Of a stretch of DNA of 64,000 nt, positions 8,087 to 16,883 are shown in pieces (the stretch's first letter is position 1; every line of letters starts with the position of its first letter). The notes beneath the pieces were generated by a model. It was not told the origin of the DNA and searched no databases. It worked only from the letters and a program-made list of their open reading frames with translations. Made by a program: the position numbers and the translations under genes. Origin of the DNA: Vicinamibacterales bacterium (GTDB lineage Bacteria; Acidobacteriota; Vicinamibacteria; Vicinamibacterales; Fen-181); NCBI GenBank assembly GCA_036504215.1, contig DASXVO010000039.1, positions 117,309 to 181,308 on the forward strand, written 5' to 3'.

Positions 8087-9547
8087 ATGCGACCGACAGT
8101 GAAAATGCTGGACGAGGCGCTGGTCGACCGTGTCATCGCGGAAGGTATGGCGCTCTTGCGCGATCCCGGCGTGCGCGTTCACAACGAGGAAGCGCGGCGG
8201 CTCCTGGCCGAGGCCGGGGCGGACGTGGACCCGCAGAAGCTCGTCGCCCACATTCCCGAGTCGCTCGCCCGGAAGGCACTCGAGACCGTGGCGCACGAAT
8301 TCGACCTCTACACGCTCGACGGCCGGCCGGTCGTGCACTACGGCGGCGATTCGGTGCAGTTCGATCCTGGTTCGGCAGCGCTCGCCATCCTCGACCCCGA
8401 GACGAACCAGCAGCGCGTGCCACTGACCGGCGATTTCGTACGGCTCATCAAGCTCGTGGAGCAGTTGCCCCAGATCGACGCGCAGAGCACGGCGATGGTG
8501 TGCGGTGACGTGGCGCCCGAGATTGGCGACCTCTACCGTCTCTACCTGGCGCTGAACTTCATGCGCAAGCCGATCGTCACCGGGGCCTTCCGCACCGACA
8601 CGTGGTGGACGATGAAGGAGATGCTGGTCGCCGTGGCTGGCGGCGAGGCTGCGCTGGCCGCACGGCCGATCGCCGTTTTCGATGTCTGCCCATCGCCGCC
8701 GCTGCTCTGGAGCAACCTGACCTGCCAGAACCTGATCGACTGCGCGAGGGCCGGCATTCCCGCAGAACTCGTGTCGATGCCCCTCGCGGGTGCCACCGCG
8801 CCGGTGACACTTGCGGCGGCTGTCGTCCAGCACACGGCCGAGTGTCTGAGCGGCGTCGTCATCGGCCAGCTCGCGCGGGCGGGGGCGAAGATCGTCTGGG
8901 GCGGCTCACCGGCGGCGTTCGACATGCGCGAGGGAACGACGCCGATGGGCGACGTGGGGACGTGGATGATCGACTGCGCCTATGCGCAGGTCGGCAAGCG
9001 CCTGGGCCTGCCGACGCACGCCTACCTCGGCATGAGCGACGCCAAGGTGGTCGATGCGCAGTGCGGCATGGAGTCCGCCGGCGGAACGCTGCTCGCCGCC
9101 CTGGCGGGGATCAACATGGTGTCCGGTGCCGGCATGATGGATTTCGAGAGCTGTCAGAGCCTCGAGAAACTCGTCATCGATGCCGAGATGATCGGGATGG
9201 CCAAGCGCCTCATCCGAGGCATCGAGCCGCGCGAGGATCCGATCGCCCTGACGCTGTTCCACAAGTTGGGCCACCGCGCCGACTATCTCGCTGAACCGCA
9301 CACGCTGAAGTGGTTCAGCAAGGAGCTGTATCTCCCGTCGTCGGTCATCGACCGGTCGACGACCGACGGCTGGCGGCGCAAGGGTGCGAAGACCACCGCG
9401 GAGCGGGCGGCGGAGCGGGTGCGCACGCTCGTGGCGGCGTACGAGCCGACCGCGGTTCCGGCCGGGCTCCGCGCCGAACTCCGCGCCATCACGACCACGG
9501 CCGCGCGCAAGTTCGGCATGACCGAACTCCCGCCGCTGCCCGAGTAG
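8087..9547 (+). CDS. MttB-family (trimethylamine/glycine-betaine type) corrinoid methyltransferase, no pyrrolysine
   Basis: This 486-residue protein belongs to the MttB superfamily: N-terminal GMALLRDPGVRVHNEEARRL, central TGAFRTDTWWTMKEMLVAV and GMESAGGTLLAALAGINMV. Members move a methyl group from a quaternary or tertiary amine to a cognate corrinoid protein. The frame runs without an internal TAG, so it is the non-pyrrolysine branch, which includes glycine betaine methyltransferase MtgB and related enzymes for carnitine, proline betaine or butyrobetaine. The substrate cannot be chosen from sequence. ATG 8087 has CAGGAGGG upstream. It sits between the activation protein and the corrinoid protein, the two partners such an enzyme needs. 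Confidence 0.9.
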   Translation: MRPTVKMLDEALVDRVIAEGMALLRDPGVRVHNEEARRLLAEAGADVDPQKLVAHIPESLARKALETVAHEFDLYTLDGRPVVHYGGDSVQFDPGSAALAILDPETNQQRVPLTGDFVRLIKLVEQLPQIDAQSTAMVCGDVAPEIGDLYRLYLALNFMRKPIVTGAFRTDTWWTMKEMLVAVAGGEAALAARPIAVFDVCPSPPLLWSNLTCQNLIDCARAGIPAELVSMPLAGATAPVTLAAAVVQHTAECLSGVVIGQLARAGAKIVWGGSPAAFDMREGTTPMGDVGTWMIDCAYAQVGKRLGLPTHAYLGMSDAKVVDAQCGMESAGGTLLAALAGINMVSGAGMMDFESCQSLEKLVIDAEMIGMAKRLIRGIEPREDPIALTLFHKLGHRADYLAEPHTLKWFSKELYLPSSVIDRSTTDGWRRKGAKTTAERAAERVRTLVAAYEPTAVPAGLRAELRAITTTAARKFGMTELPPLPE

Positions 9548-9561
9548 GGGTCGGGACTGAT

Positions 9562-9589
9562 TTGTCTTCCTGGTGCTCGGATCTGTAAT
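9562..9589 (+). promoter_or_regulatory. candidate internal promoter before the corrinoid protein gene
   Basis: TTGTCT (9562-9567), a 16-base spacer and TGTAAT (9584-9589) lie in the 84-base gap after the methyltransferase gene, about 40 bases before the corrinoid protein start. It could give extra corrinoid protein independent of the upstream operon. Confidence 0.45.
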
Positions 9590-9631
9590 CGAACGGAGAT
9601 CGCCCCTTTCGCTCACCTGTAGGGAGTGCAT

Positions 9632-10282
9632 ATGTCGACCGAATACCTTGCGCAGATTGTCGCCGCCCTCGTGGATGGAGACCCGGACGCCGTGGTGGAA
9701 GGCACGCGGAAGGCGCTGGCGGCCGGCGCCGAACCGCTGGCGATCATCGATGGCGGCCTCGTGCCTGGCATGCGAATCGTCGGGGACAAGTACGCGACCG
9801 GCGAGTACTTCCTGCCGAATCTGATCGTCTCGGCAAGCGGCATGAAGCAGGCGATGGCACTGCTCGAGCCCGAGCTTCGCGCACGCCGCCAGCAGATCAA
9901 GTCGGCGGGCGCCGTCGTCATCGGCACCGTGCGTGGCGACATTCACGAGATCGGCAAGTCGCTCGTGGCGACGATGCTGTCGGCGAACGGTTTCGAGGTG
10001 CACGACCTCGGCGTGGACGTGCCAATCGAGTCGTTCGTCGAGACGGCCAGGCGCACGCACGCGGACATCGTCGGGCTGTCCGCGCTGTTGACGACGACGA
10101 TGAACGGACAGAAGGCCGTGATCGAGGCGCTCGAACAGGCCGGTCTCCGCGGGCAGGTGAAGGTCATGGTGGGCGGCGCCCCGGTCACCGACCAATGGGC
10201 GAAGGAAATCGGTGCCGACGGCTGGGCACAGGACGCCGTGGCCGCCGTCGACCTCGCCACCCGCCTGGTTGCCGCCATGTGA
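9632..10282 (+). CDS. corrinoid (cobalamin-binding) protein, MttC/MtgC type
   Basis: A 216-residue two-domain protein like the methyl-carrying corrinoid subunits of methylamine and betaine demethylation. Residues about 1-85 form the helical B12-binding cap. The Rossmann-like domain follows, with GTVRGDIHEIGKSL. This contains the D-x-H-x-x-G motif; His105 would be the lower cobalt ligand. GLSALLTTTM and MVGGAPV complete the B12 pocket. It accepts the methyl group from the MttB-family enzyme encoded just upstream. No methyl-cobamide:tetrahydrofolate methyltransferase follows, so the final acceptor step must be encoded elsewhere. AGGGAG lies five bases before ATG 9632. Confidence 0.93.
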   Translation: MSTEYLAQIVAALVDGDPDAVVEGTRKALAAGAEPLAIIDGGLVPGMRIVGDKYATGEYFLPNLIVSASGMKQAMALLEPELRARRQQIKSAGAVVIGTVRGDIHEIGKSLVATMLSANGFEVHDLGVDVPIESFVETARRTHADIVGLSALLTTTMNGQKAVIEALEQAGLRGQVKVMVGGAPVTDQWAKEIGADGWAQDAVAAVDLATRLVAAM

Positions 10283-10288
10283 GGACGA

Positions 10289-11719
10289 TCACTTCCGGCG
10301 CCGCATCAGCAGGAGGCCGATCGCCAGCAGCACGGCTGTCTGGCCGATGAGGTTGACCTCGTAGTTCAGTGCGCTGCCGGTTCCCGCAGGCGGCACGAAC
10401 AGCACGGCGATGGAGATGCCGGTGGACAGGAGCCCGGTGCAGGCGACGAGCCAGAGGCCCGATCGTCCGCCCGGGATCCTGACTTCCGCCTGCTCGCGGT
10501 CCGTCGCAGGTTCGCGCAGCTTGAGCAGCGCCCCGAACAGGTACAGATACGGGACGAAGTACGCGAGGATCGTCAGGTTCACCAGGATGTCGTACCCATC
10601 CTGCAGCGTCGTCTGACTCCCGCCAATCTGGAAGAAGAGACTCGCGACGAGCGCCAGGCTGGACAGCGCAGCCTGCAGCAGGAGCGCCACGTGCGGCGTT
10701 CGGTAGCGTGCGTGCAGTCGCGCGAAGAACCGCGGCAGCGTATCGTCCATCGCCGCCGCGAACGGGACGCGCGCGGATGCCGCGACCCACGAGTTGGTCT
10801 GCGCAATCACGCCGACCGCAACGAACGCCGCGATTAGCGCTCCAAGCCCTTCCACGCCGATGCGGCCGGCCACGAGTTCAATCGCGTCGGCAATCCCGCT
10901 CCGTTCCGAGAGCATGGACGGCGGTATGGCGCCGAGGACCGACGCCGTGCCGGCGATGTAGATGACCGTGGCTCCAATTCCGCCGAGGAAGATGCCGAGT
11001 GGAATCGTGCGCCGGGGCTGGCACACCTCCTGTCCCACCATTGCCGTGACTTCGAACCCCGAGAACGCGAAGCAGATGCCGGACCACGCGACGAGTGTGT
11101 CCCAGCCGCCCGACGCCGGCAGCAACGCGTGTGGCGCAAACGACGTCGCCGACCCGAATCTGGCGAACACGAGCGCGCCGAACGACACGAGCACGGCCGC
11201 CGGCAGCCAGGTTCCGATGCCGCCGAGATTCTGGACCCACTTCGAGACCTGCAAGCCGATGACGTTGATGGCGGTCGAGAGCCACAAGACGACAAGAACG
11301 AAGACCACTGAGTACGTGCGAGTCTCGTGACCGCCGGCGGCCGGGCCGTTCATGGCGACCGCTGCATTGCTCGCGGCAAACAGCAGCAGCGACGGAAAAT
11401 AGAAGAGGTTGTTGATCCACAGGCACCACCCGCACAGGAACCCGTGACGCCGTCCGAAGGCGCGGCGCGTCCAGGCATAGATGCCGCCTTGTTCCGGGAA
11501 CCGGCTGGCGAGCGCGCTCACCGCCAATCCGAGCGGGACGAAGAACGCGGCCCATGCGAGCAGCCACAGTACGATCGACGGCGGGCCGAGCCTCGCCGCG
11601 CGCGTGATCCACCTCAGCGAGACCACCGCGACGAGGTTCATCGCGACGAGATCGCGCAGGCGCAGCACGCGTCGAAGTTCCATCTGGGGCGCTGGCGGCG
11701 AATTCGAGTCGACTGGCAC
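10289..11719 (-). CDS. APC-superfamily amino acid permease
   Basis: A 476-residue integral membrane protein with about 12 hydrophobic segments. The first helix region has LRLRDLVAMNLVAVVSLRW, then FPEQGGIYAWTRRAFG, a hallmark of amino acid-polyamine-organocation transporters. Its substrate is not evident. The gene is convergent with the corrinoid protein gene, six bases between stops, so it is on a different transcript; import of a betaine or amine is only a guess from location. The start is a GTG with no clear ribosome binding site, but a TATAAT lies about a dozen bases upstream, so the message may be nearly leaderless. An in-frame ATG at 11683 is the alternative. Confidence 0.85.
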   Translation of the reverse strand: MPVDSNSPPAPQMELRRVLRLRDLVAMNLVAVVSLRWITRAARLGPPSIVLWLLAWAAFFVPLGLAVSALASRFPEQGGIYAWTRRAFGRRHGFLCGWCLWINNLFYFPSLLLFAASNAAVAMNGPAAGGHETRTYSVVFVLVVLWLSTAINVIGLQVSKWVQNLGGIGTWLPAAVLVSFGALVFARFGSATSFAPHALLPASGGWDTLVAWSGICFAFSGFEVTAMVGQEVCQPRRTIPLGIFLGGIGATVIYIAGTASVLGAIPPSMLSERSGIADAIELVAGRIGVEGLGALIAAFVAVGVIAQTNSWVAASARVPFAAAMDDTLPRFFARLHARYRTPHVALLLQAALSSLALVASLFFQIGGSQTTLQDGYDILVNLTILAYFVPYLYLFGALLKLREPATDREQAEVRIPGGRSGLWLVACTGLLSTGISIAVLFVPPAGTGSALNYEVNLIGQTAVLLAIGLLLMRRRK

Positions 11720-11730
11720 GATGAGTTCGG

Positions 11731-11736
11731 ATTATA
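11731..11736 (-). promoter_or_regulatory. perfect TATAAT -10 hexamer before the APC permease gene
   Basis: Read on the minus strand this is TATAAT, 12 bases upstream of the GTG start. No good -35 was found. If used, the transcript would begin only about five bases before the GTG. Confidence 0.4.
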
Positions 11737-11973
11737 TGGCAGCGCCGGCGGTCCGCCACCATCGCCTTTCGTCGAGTCGCCAGATCGACGACAAACCGAC
11801 GACCGTGTGCAATGCCGGGCTTCGCGCGGGACGAAAACGGCAGGAACATTGGGGGGGGCGCCCGTGGCGACTGTCTTGCAAGCTCACCAGCCAGACGATG
11901 AACCGCGACGCGGCAGCCGACGCGAGTCGGGCCCGCGGCGCGGATGAGTTAGATCGCCCGAAGGACGTGACGG

Positions 11974-12288
11974 ATGTTGAGACGACCCAAGTCGAAGTTG
12001 GACGACGAGGTGACGCCGGAGACGCTCGTATCGCCACCGCAGGCCGACGGTGTCGCCGACATGGTGGAAGGCCTGTTCGACCTGCTCGCCAGCTACCAAG
12101 CCGAGCCGAACGAAGGCGTGCTCTCGCTTCTCACTGCCTTCCTGCATGGGGCACACCGGGTGCTCGAAGCGAGTGCGGCTGAGGACGCCGAACACAATCG
12201 CGCGGCCCTGCTGGCCCTGCTCGACCAGGCACGCCGTGCGATCGAGGAGTGGCCACAGGAGACGCCCGAGCATTGGAGCGTTCACTGA
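11974..12288 (+). CDS. small hypothetical protein
   Basis: A 104-residue acidic, mostly helical protein that I do not recognise. No signal peptide, membrane segment or motif was found. Support for coding: an AAGGA eight bases before the ATG, and third codon positions that are mostly G or C in this frame, though the first several codons are less biased. It contains leucine-rich stretches such as MVEGLFDLLASYQ and ALLALLDQARRAIEEW, suggesting a helical bundle. It stands alone between the APC permease (divergent) and the flavoprotein gene. Confidence 0.6.
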   Translation: MLRRPKSKLDDEVTPETLVSPPQADGVADMVEGLFDLLASYQAEPNEGVLSLLTAFLHGAHRVLEASAAEDAEHNRAALLALLDQARRAIEEWPQETPEHWSVH

Positions 12289-12422
12289 CGAGAGCCGGAC
12301 AGGCGGACTGGCGGAACGGCGGGCTTGCCGCGCTCCGCTGGTGCTTCGAACTCCCGCATCTTCCTGGCCTCTCCTGCGTCCGTTCCTCGTCCGCCTGACG
12401 TCCGTTCCACGCGCCCTGCGGG

Positions 12423-12431
12423 TGATAAGAT
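12423..12431 (+). promoter_or_regulatory. extended -10 element before the flavoprotein gene
   Basis: TG-A-TAAGAT, 63 bases upstream of ATG 12495. No matching -35 was seen; extended -10 promoters often lack one. Confidence 0.4.
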
Positions 12432-12494
12432 CCGCCGGTGCCTGGCGGTCGTCGGTATCCCGCCGTTTCCCGCCCAGGCCGGTCTCCCTCGACG

Positions 12495-13718
12495 ATGGAC
12501 GTTGCCATAGTGGGCGCCGGCGCGGCCGGTCTGGCCACCGCGATCTTCGCGGCCCGGCAGAAGCCGGGCGCCCGGATCGTGGTGTTCGACGGTGCGCGTC
12601 GCCTCGGCGCCAAGCTCCTCGTGTCGGGCGGAGGTCGCTGCAATCTCACCAACCGCGCGGTCACGGCCGCGGACTTCTGGGGAGGCAACCGGCGGGTCAT
12701 CGACAGCGTGCTCCGCGCGTTCCCCGTGTCGCGGGCGGTGGCGTTCTTCGCGGAATTGGGCGTCGACCTGCATGAGGAGGAGGACGGCAAGCTCTTTCCG
12801 GATTCGAATCGGGCGCGCACGGTACTGGACGCGCTGCTGGCCGAGGCGGCACGGCTCGATGTGGACATCCGCCTCCAGCATCGCGTCGACCGCCTCGTTC
12901 GCGACGACGACGCGTTCGTGCTGACGGCGAAGGGCACGACGGGGCGGGCGCGGCGCGTGGTCCTCGCGACCGGCGGTCTGTCGCTGCCGAAGACGGGAAG
13001 CGACGGCGGTGGCCTGGCGCTGGCCGCGTCGTGCGGTCACACGATTGTGCCGACGACGCCCGCGCTCGTACCGCTGGTACTCGGAGGCGAGTTCCATCGG
13101 GCGTTGTCCGGCGTGTCGCACCAGGCCACACTCACGGTTCACGTCGAGGGGCGGCGGCCCACGCGGCTGGCCGGGCCGCTGCTGTGGACCCACTTCGGCG
13201 TGAGCGGTCCGGTGGCGCTCGACGCGTCGCGCCACTGGCACCGCGCGATGGTCGATCGCATGCCCGCCACTGTCCGGCTGTCGTTCGCCGCCGATCGAGA
13301 CTTCCAGACCGTGGAGCAGGCGCTGCTCCAGGCGGCAGGGCAGCGGCCGAACTGCACGATCCGCGGGGCCGTGGCAGCGCTGGTGCCGGGGGCCGTCGCG
13401 GAGGCGTTGCTCGCCGCGCTGACGCTCGATGGTCGGAGTCGGATGGCGCACCTGCCACGCGAGGACCGGCGTCGGCTGGTTCACGCGATTGTCGAGTGGG
13501 ACTTGCCCGTCACGGGCAGCCGGGGATACAACTACGCGGAAGTGACGGCGGGTGGCGTGTCGCTCGACGAAGTCGACCGGGCGACGCTCGAGTCGAAGAT
13601 CTGTCCGGGCCTCTTTCTCGTGGGGGAGATGCTGGACGTTGACGGGCGGTTGGGAGGGTTCAACTTCCAGTGGGCGTGGTCGAGCGCGTGGGCAGCGGCG
13701 CGCGCGGCCGCGAGGTGA
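12495..13718 (+). CDS. HI0933-family NAD(P)/FAD-dependent oxidoreductase (YhiN-like)
   Basis: A 407-residue flavoprotein. It begins at once with a dinucleotide-binding fingerprint, VAIVGAGAAGLATAIFAA, then GAKLLVSGGGRCNLTN, which is diagnostic of the HI0933/YhiN family. LATGGLSLPKTGSDG near residue 160 and a C-terminal FLVGEMLDVDGRLGGFNFQWAWSSG-like FAD-binding ending (to residue 404) complete it. The reaction of this conserved family is not firmly known; some members are called aminoacetone oxidase. The ATG is set by the fingerprint, since upstream open frame is low-complexity. No neighbour clearly shares its role. Confidence 0.9.
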   Translation: MDVAIVGAGAAGLATAIFAARQKPGARIVVFDGARRLGAKLLVSGGGRCNLTNRAVTAADFWGGNRRVIDSVLRAFPVSRAVAFFAELGVDLHEEEDGKLFPDSNRARTVLDALLAEAARLDVDIRLQHRVDRLVRDDDAFVLTAKGTTGRARRVVLATGGLSLPKTGSDGGGLALAASCGHTIVPTTPALVPLVLGGEFHRALSGVSHQATLTVHVEGRRPTRLAGPLLWTHFGVSGPVALDASRHWHRAMVDRMPATVRLSFAADRDFQTVEQALLQAAGQRPNCTIRGAVAALVPGAVAEALLAALTLDGRSRMAHLPREDRRRLVHAIVEWDLPVTGSRGYNYAEVTAGGVSLDEVDRATLESKICPGLFLVGEMLDVDGRLGGFNFQWAWSSAWAAARAAAR

Positions 13719-13788
13719 GCTGCAGCAATTCGATCGGGGCGGATTCCGGTTCCTGCGGTCCGCCCGATCCAGTCATGGAGAACATTCG

Positions 13789-14682
13789 ATGTCCGAACGC
13801 GAAACCGTTGGATTCATTGGTCTCGGTCTGATGGGCAAGCCGATGGCCCTCAACTTGTTGAAGGCCGGCTTCTCGCTCGTCGTCCACAGCCGCAGCCGCG
13901 GTCCTGTCGACACGCTGGCACTGGCCGGCGCCTCGGTGGCCGCGACGCCGGCCGACGTGGCGCGCGCCGCCAGCGTGATCATCACGATGGTTCCCGACTC
14001 GCCGGATGTCGAGTTGGTGCTCAACGGGCCGAACGGTGTCTTCACCGCCGTGAAGCCCGGCTCGGTGGTGATCGACATGAGCAGCATCTCGCCGGTCGTG
14101 ACGCGGCGCCTGGCGGCGATGGCGGCCGAGCGTGGTGCCACGCTGCTCGACGCGCCCGTCAGCGGCGGAGAGATTGGCGCGATCCAGGGGACGCTGTCGA
14201 TCATGGTCGGCGGGGACGCGAGCGCGCTCGAGCGCGTGCGGCCGATGCTGAACGCCATGGGGAATCCCGAGAAGGTCATCCACATCGGCGAATCGGGCGC
14301 CGGTCAGATTTGCAAGGTCTGCAACCAGATGGCGATCGGCGGAGCGCTGGCCGTGGTCAGCGAACTCATGGTGCTGGCTCACAAGGCAGGCGTGAACCCG
14401 GAGCGGGTGCGCGAGGCGCTGCTCGGCGGCTTCGCAGCGAGCCGCGTGCTGGAGGTGCACGGCGACCGGATCATCAAGAAGAACTACAAGCCGGGATTCC
14501 GCGCGGCGCTCTATCACAAGGACCTGGGGATCATGCTGGAGACGGCGCGTGCGTACGGGACGCCCGTGCCGGTGTCGTCGCTCGTCGCGCAACTCGTCGG
14601 ATCGATGGTTGCGTCGGGACGCGGCGATGATGACTACTCGGGGCTGGCGACCGTGCTGTTCGACATGGCGGGAGTGGAGTAG
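13789..14682 (+). CDS. GarR/GlxR-like beta-hydroxyacid dehydrogenase (tartronate semialdehyde reductase type)
   Basis: A 297-residue NAD(P)-dependent dehydrogenase of the 3-hydroxyisobutyrate dehydrogenase family. The N-terminal Rossmann fold opens with GFIGLGLMGKPMALNLLKAG. The substrate loop DAPVSGGEIGAIQGTLSIMV and the catalytic lysine motif GAGQICKVCNQMAIGG (Lys178) follow, then the all-helical C-terminal domain. The closest look is to 2-hydroxy-3-oxopropionate reductase, which makes glycerate in glyoxylate metabolism, but other short hydroxyacids are possible. GGAG lies eight bases before the ATG. The next two genes follow on the same strand with short gaps, so this may head a small operon. 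Confidence 0.88.
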   Translation: MSERETVGFIGLGLMGKPMALNLLKAGFSLVVHSRSRGPVDTLALAGASVAATPADVARAASVIITMVPDSPDVELVLNGPNGVFTAVKPGSVVIDMSSISPVVTRRLAAMAAERGATLLDAPVSGGEIGAIQGTLSIMVGGDASALERVRPMLNAMGNPEKVIHIGESGAGQICKVCNQMAIGGALAVVSELMVLAHKAGVNPERVREALLGGFAASRVLEVHGDRIIKKNYKPGFRAALYHKDLGIMLETARAYGTPVPVSSLVAQLVGSMVASGRGDDDYSGLATVLFDMAGVE

Positions 14683-14738
14683 GGGAGTGGCCGCGGGCGT
14701 CCCCGCCCGCGCCGGGGGCGCCGCTCTCTGAGGAACAC

Positions 14739-15254
14739 ATGACCGAATCTGCCATGAACGATCCCACGGCCGCGTCGCAGGAGGTGTATGGCTACCTCAC
14801 GCGCCTCGGTACCTCGTTCGAGGTCCACGAGCACCCGCCGGTGTTCACCGTCGAGGAGGCGGAGCAGTACTGGGCTGGCATCGCCGCTGCGCACTGCAAG
14901 AACCTCTTCCTGCGGAACGCGAAGGGCAGCCGCCACTACCTCGTCGTGATCGAGCACACGAAGAAGGCGGACCTCCGCCAGCTGGCGGCGCGACTGAACG
15001 ACGATCGCTTGAGCTTCGCGTCGGCCGACCGGCTGATGCGTTTCCTCCACCTGACGCCGGGCGCGGTGTCGCCGTTCGGTCTCATCCACGATTCGGCGCG
15101 AGACGTGGTTGTCGTGCTCGACGCCGATCTCGTGGAGGCCGAACGGATTGGGTTCCATCCGAACGTCAATACGGCTACGATTACGCTCGCCACGGCTGAC
15201 TTCCTGCGATTCCTGGCAGACCGGGGCAACGTGGTCCGTCAGGTGTCACTCTGA
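14739..15254 (+). CDS. ProX/PrdX-type prolyl-tRNA editing deacylase
   Basis: A 171-residue single-domain protein of the YbaK/ProRS-associated deacylase superfamily. FEVHEHPPVFTVEEAEQY near residue 28, the AAHCKNLFLRNAKG stretch with the expected lysine near 54, HLTPGAVSPFGLIHD near 105 and NTATITLATADFLRFL point to the free-standing ProX/PrdX group. These clear mischarged alanyl-tRNA(Pro) in trans. The gene has GAGGAA before the ATG. A second member of the superfamily, YbaK-like, lies about 6 kb away, so the genome encodes at least two trans-editing factors. It is 56 bases after the reductase gene and 18 before the transporter gene. Confidence 0.9.
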   Translation: MTESAMNDPTAASQEVYGYLTRLGTSFEVHEHPPVFTVEEAEQYWAGIAAAHCKNLFLRNAKGSRHYLVVIEHTKKADLRQLAARLNDDRLSFASADRLMRFLHLTPGAVSPFGLIHDSARDVVVVLDADLVEAERIGFHPNVNTATITLATADFLRFLADRGNVVRQVSL

Positions 15255-15272
15255 TACTTCCCACGAGGACTC

Positions 15273-16883
15273 ATGGCACACGCAGAATCGAATGAGACCG
15301 CCGCCGCGGTGCAGCCGTTCCCGACCTCGTTCTGGACGGCGAACATCACCGAACTGTTCGAGCGCGCCGCCTACTACTCGATGGCGAGCTTTGTCGTCAT
15401 CTACCTGGGACAGCTCGGGTTCGGCGCCTACTGGCCCAGCTTCCTGAGCAGCAGCGTGCTGTGGTTCCTGGTGTTCTTCCTGCCGATCCTGTCCGGCACG
15501 ATCGCGGATCAGATCGGATTCCGGCGGGCGCTGCTCATCGCGTTCGTGCTGCTCACTGCCGGCTATTTCTTCATGGGGTACCCGGTGTGGCTCGGCGGCA
15601 GCACGCTGAACCCGACGATCCGCGGGGCAGTCACGGTGGGCATGCGTGACACGGTGATGATCGTCGGTGCGATCCTGCTCATCGGGATCGGCGGGTCCAT
15701 CATCAAGCCCTGCATCTCCGGGACGGTGCAGAAGGTGGCCGGCGCGCGGGCGACGCTCGGCTTCGCCATCTTCTACATGGTCATCAATATCGGGAGCCTG
15801 TTCGGCCGCGGCACGGCGTTCGTCGTGCGCAGCGGGTCGGGGCTCGGCACGATTCTCGCCGCCGTGACCGTGCTCGCCGTGGCGGCCACGCTGATAGTGG
15901 CGCTGGTCCACCGGACGACGAAGGCGAACCGCAGCCGGGCGGACATCTGGGTGGCCACGGCGGGCTTCACGGGTATCGTGGTCGCCTCGGCCGCCGCCGT
16001 CTCCTGGATCTACGGCGCGAGCGGGGCGGAGCGGGTGGGAACCGGGACGGCCAGCCTGTCCTACATCTTCGCGGTCGCTGCCGCCGCCTCGGTGGTCGCG
16101 TTCTTCGTCGTGCTGTTCACCTACCGGGAACCGACGGTCGATGCGACGGCGCCGGCCAAGCCGAAGCGGTCGGTGGGGCGGATCCTGCTCGACATGGTCC
16201 TCGTGCTGCGCAGCGGGCGGTTCACCCTCTACCTGGTGGTGATGACGGGGTTCTACTTCATCTACAACCAGGTCTACAACGTGCTGCCGCTGTACGTGAA
16301 GAAGGTGGTCGAGACCAACCCCGCGATGGACCTCTACACCGCCGCGAACCCGTTCGTGATCGTCTGCTTCCAGCTGATCATCTCGCGGACGTTCGGGAAG
16401 ATGAAACCGATCCGGTCGATGGTCGTCGGCACCATCATCATCGCGGTCGCGATGCTGATCAACATCGTGCCGATCTACTCGGCTGGCGGCCCGCAGGCCT
16501 TGACGGCCAACTGGCTGCCGATCGCGTCGGTCTTCATCATTCTGACGGTTGCGCTGATCGCGCTTGGCGAGCTGTTCACCTCGCCGCGGATGTACGAGTA
16601 CATCGGCGCCCTGGCCCCGAAGGGGGAGGAAGGCTTGTTCCTCGGTTACGCAAACCTCCCGCTCGCCCTCGGCGCGCTGTTCGGCGGCCCGGTCGGCGCC
16701 TACATCTTCAACGAGATCATGGCGAAGGGTGCCACGACGAAGGCCAACGGGCTGCTGGAGCTGGTGCCCGCCAACAACGCCCTCGGCTGGATCATCCTGA
16801 TGGCGATCGGCTTCGTGTCGGCGGCCTCGCTGTGGGTGTTCAACAAGTGGCTCGAGCGGTCGGCGGCCGAGGCCCGTCAGTAG
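15273..16883 (+). CDS. MFS transporter, proton-dependent oligopeptide (POT/PTR) type
   Basis: A 536-residue membrane protein with about 12 to 14 hydrophobic helices. The first helix carries FWTANITELFERAAYYSM, which matches the F-x-x-E-L-x-E-R-x-x-Y-Y motif of proton-coupled peptide transporters. GIGGSIIKPCISGTVQ near residue 145 resembles the second PTR motif. It is therefore probably a di- or tripeptide importer, with nitrate or other solutes less likely. The ATG has CGAGGA upstream. Its stop overlaps by seven bases the stop of a degenerate receptor gene on the other strand. With the M24 peptidase and SSS symporter at 1-4 kb it adds to a peptide-use theme. Confidence 0.85.
   Translation: MAHAESNETAAAVQPFPTSFWTANITELFERAAYYSMASFVVIYLGQLGFGAYWPSFLSSSVLWFLVFFLPILSGTIADQIGFRRALLIAFVLLTAGYFFMGYPVWLGGSTLNPTIRGAVTVGMRDTVMIVGAILLIGIGGSIIKPCISGTVQKVAGARATLGFAIFYMVINIGSLFGRGTAFVVRSGSGLGTILAAVTVLAVAATLIVALVHRTTKANRSRADIWVATAGFTGIVVASAAAVSWIYGASGAERVGTGTASLSYIFAVAAAASVVAFFVVLFTYREPTVDATAPAKPKRSVGRILLDMVLVLRSGRFTLYLVVMTGFYFIYNQVYNVLPLYVKKVVETNPAMDLYTAANPFVIVCFQLIISRTFGKMKPIRSMVVGTIIIAVAMLINIVPIYSAGGPQALTANWLPIASVFIILTVALIALGELFTSPRMYEYIGALAPKGEEGLFLGYANLPLALGALFGGPVGAYIFNEIMAKGATTKANGLLELVPANNALGWIILMAIGFVSAASLWVFNKWLERSAAEARQ

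Noticed and set aside
8087..9547. Possible pyrrolysine-containing trimethylamine methyltransferase
   Set aside because: The frame has no internal TAG; it belongs to the non-pyrrolysine MttB branch.
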